From Pelargonium cotyledonis (Eukaryota; Streptophyta; Magnoliopsida; Geraniales; Geraniaceae), in NCBI GenBank assembly GCA_036897625.1, contig JAYMTA010000008.1, positions 1-64,000 on the forward strand: DNA of 64,000 bases. Reading direction: 5' to 3'. Below are positions 63,344 to 64,000 of this stretch, piece after piece (the stretch's first letter is position 1; each line of letters opens with the position of its first letter). The notes under the pieces were generated by a model. That model was not told where the DNA came from. It did not search any database and saw only the letters and a program-made list of their open reading frames with translations. A program made the translations under genes and the position numbers.

Positions 63344-64000
63344 TCACAAGGACTAAAAAACTTATCCCCGGCCGCCGCCCTTACCCCTTTCCCTTTTCTA
63401 TTTACTTCACAAGTCTCTGTTCGATTCGAACCCACAGCAGTCGTTCATATGTAGAGGTGCTCTAATAAGACTAAAAAGAGATTCTTTATCCTCCTTGTTT
63501 ATCCTTACTAAAAGAGAAGTAGATATTGATTCATTTCTATTTAAATGATTACACGGAAAAGCTTAGTCATAGACAATAGGTATAAAAACGTACTCTCCCC
63601 TGTTAATAGAAAATTCCTAAATTCAAGAGTTATTCCAAGGTTATATTAGAGCAGTATTTAAACTTTTTCACAAAAGTTGACTACAAGTATTAAATTATCG
63701 GAACAGCCCTTACTTTGATCAGGAAAAGGGTTCCTTGTGGTAGAGGTTAACTTGAAAGCAGCTCGCGTCAGTATAGTATTGTTTGCTATAGTTAGAGATT
63801 CAACAAGTATAGGTTTATCTTATAAGTCCCGTAGGAATCCCGCCTTAGGCGCACTTCCGGTCTTTGTCTATATTAGGGAGCTCCGCTTGGAATATCTTTC
63901 CTTTTTGAGTGGGCGCCGGGAAGAGCTAAGCTTTGAAAACTCAATTTTTAGGGTTCAGTAGTATTACATTTTCTGGACTTATTGGTAGTCTTAAACTAAC
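63344..64000 (-). other. Region upstream of domain V: probable rest of intron 2 3' half and flank
   Basis: I see no protein gene here. 63344-63415 is GC-richer and directly abuts domain V, so it probably contains domain IV sequence. 63735-63960 is another GC-richer island with an unrecognised 74-codon plus-strand frame that has no family features. On the minus strand the island contains AAGCGGAGCTCCC, a type of sequence common in plant mitochondrial transcripts. Whether it belongs to the intron precursor or the promoter region is inference. Confidence 0.35.
63416..63473 (-). pseudogene. tRNA-like relic upstream of nad2
   Basis: Read on the minus strand there is a D-arm end TTAGAGCACC and a T-arm GTGGGTTCGAATC about 30 bases later. 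No 5' acceptor strand pairs with the 3' flank, and the anticodon arm is not clear. Many flowering plants carry trnC-trnN-trnY just upstream of nad2 exon 3, but this piece does not match trnY as I know it. A valine-type D-arm (AGAGCACCTC) is the closest resemblance. Confidence 0.35.

Noticed and set aside
63265-63347. The long nad2 frame appears to start at 63347 with MKAVCGQSRTYGFEGG
   Set aside because: These residues are a translation of group II intron domains V and VI. The triplet at 63347 is GTG inside domain V flank, and exon sequence only begins at 63264.
1-64000. Whole window as a nuclear copy of mitochondrial DNA
   Set aside because: The nad2 frame and the domain V-VI ribozyme are intact and the retained half of a trans-spliced intron makes sense only in the organelle. 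It cannot be fully excluded without read depth.
1-64000. CRISPR arrays, bacterial operons, insertion sequences or rRNA genes
   Set aside because: I saw no evenly spaced direct repeats, no transposase or reverse transcriptase frames and none of the universally conserved rRNA segments on either strand.

Overview
This window looks like plant mitochondrial DNA, most probably from a flowering plant. The one certain gene, at 62343-63264 on the minus strand, is the 3' part of nad2 (exons 3-5, NADH dehydrogenase subunit 2). Directly upstream of it are domains V and VI of the group II intron that is trans-spliced in seed plants (nad2 intron 2). Relics of mitochondrial tRNAs (Lys, Phe, fMet-like) and of tRNAs that flowering plants took from the plastid (Asp, Asn, possibly His) support the same assignment. 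The base composition is clearly more AT-rich than I expect of a typical flowering-plant mitochondrial genome, and about 62 of the 64 kb carries no gene I can defend.

Layout. 1-250 is a purine-rich tract unlike its surroundings. 250-19700 is AT-rich sequence without genes, containing broken tRNAs (about 1253, 10919, 15718, 18203) and a pyrimidine-rich block (4790-5110). 19700-23130 is a block of recurring short words (GGTAAAG, GGAGTTTAAGATTC). 23130-39500 is again AT-rich and gene-free, with a GC-richer island (23140-23770) and most of the better tRNA relics: Lys 25525, Phe 26430, Gln/Cys-like 27222, Lys 29230, Asn 34643 and an Asp-derived tRNA at 37689. From 41580 to 49480 the word family of 19700-23130 returns in alternating orientation, switching strand near 43380 and 46520. 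It appears again, shorter, at 54380-54990 and 59480-60890. 50250-59490 also holds a three-copy diverged dispersed repeat. 62343-64000 is the nad2 locus.

What works together. Exons 3-5 of nad2 are read as one uninterrupted 922-base exon behind the 3' half of intron 2. To give a full-length protein, this transcript must be trans-spliced to exons 1-2, which are not in the window. The two cis introns normally found between exons 3/4 and 4/5 are absent, and codons known to me as C-to-U edited in other flowering plants are already in the edited state. Together these point to replacement by a reverse-transcribed, spliced and edited nad2 RNA. The rest of the window reads as old, rearranged mitochondrial spacer in which tRNA remnants, especially T-arms, stay recognisable.
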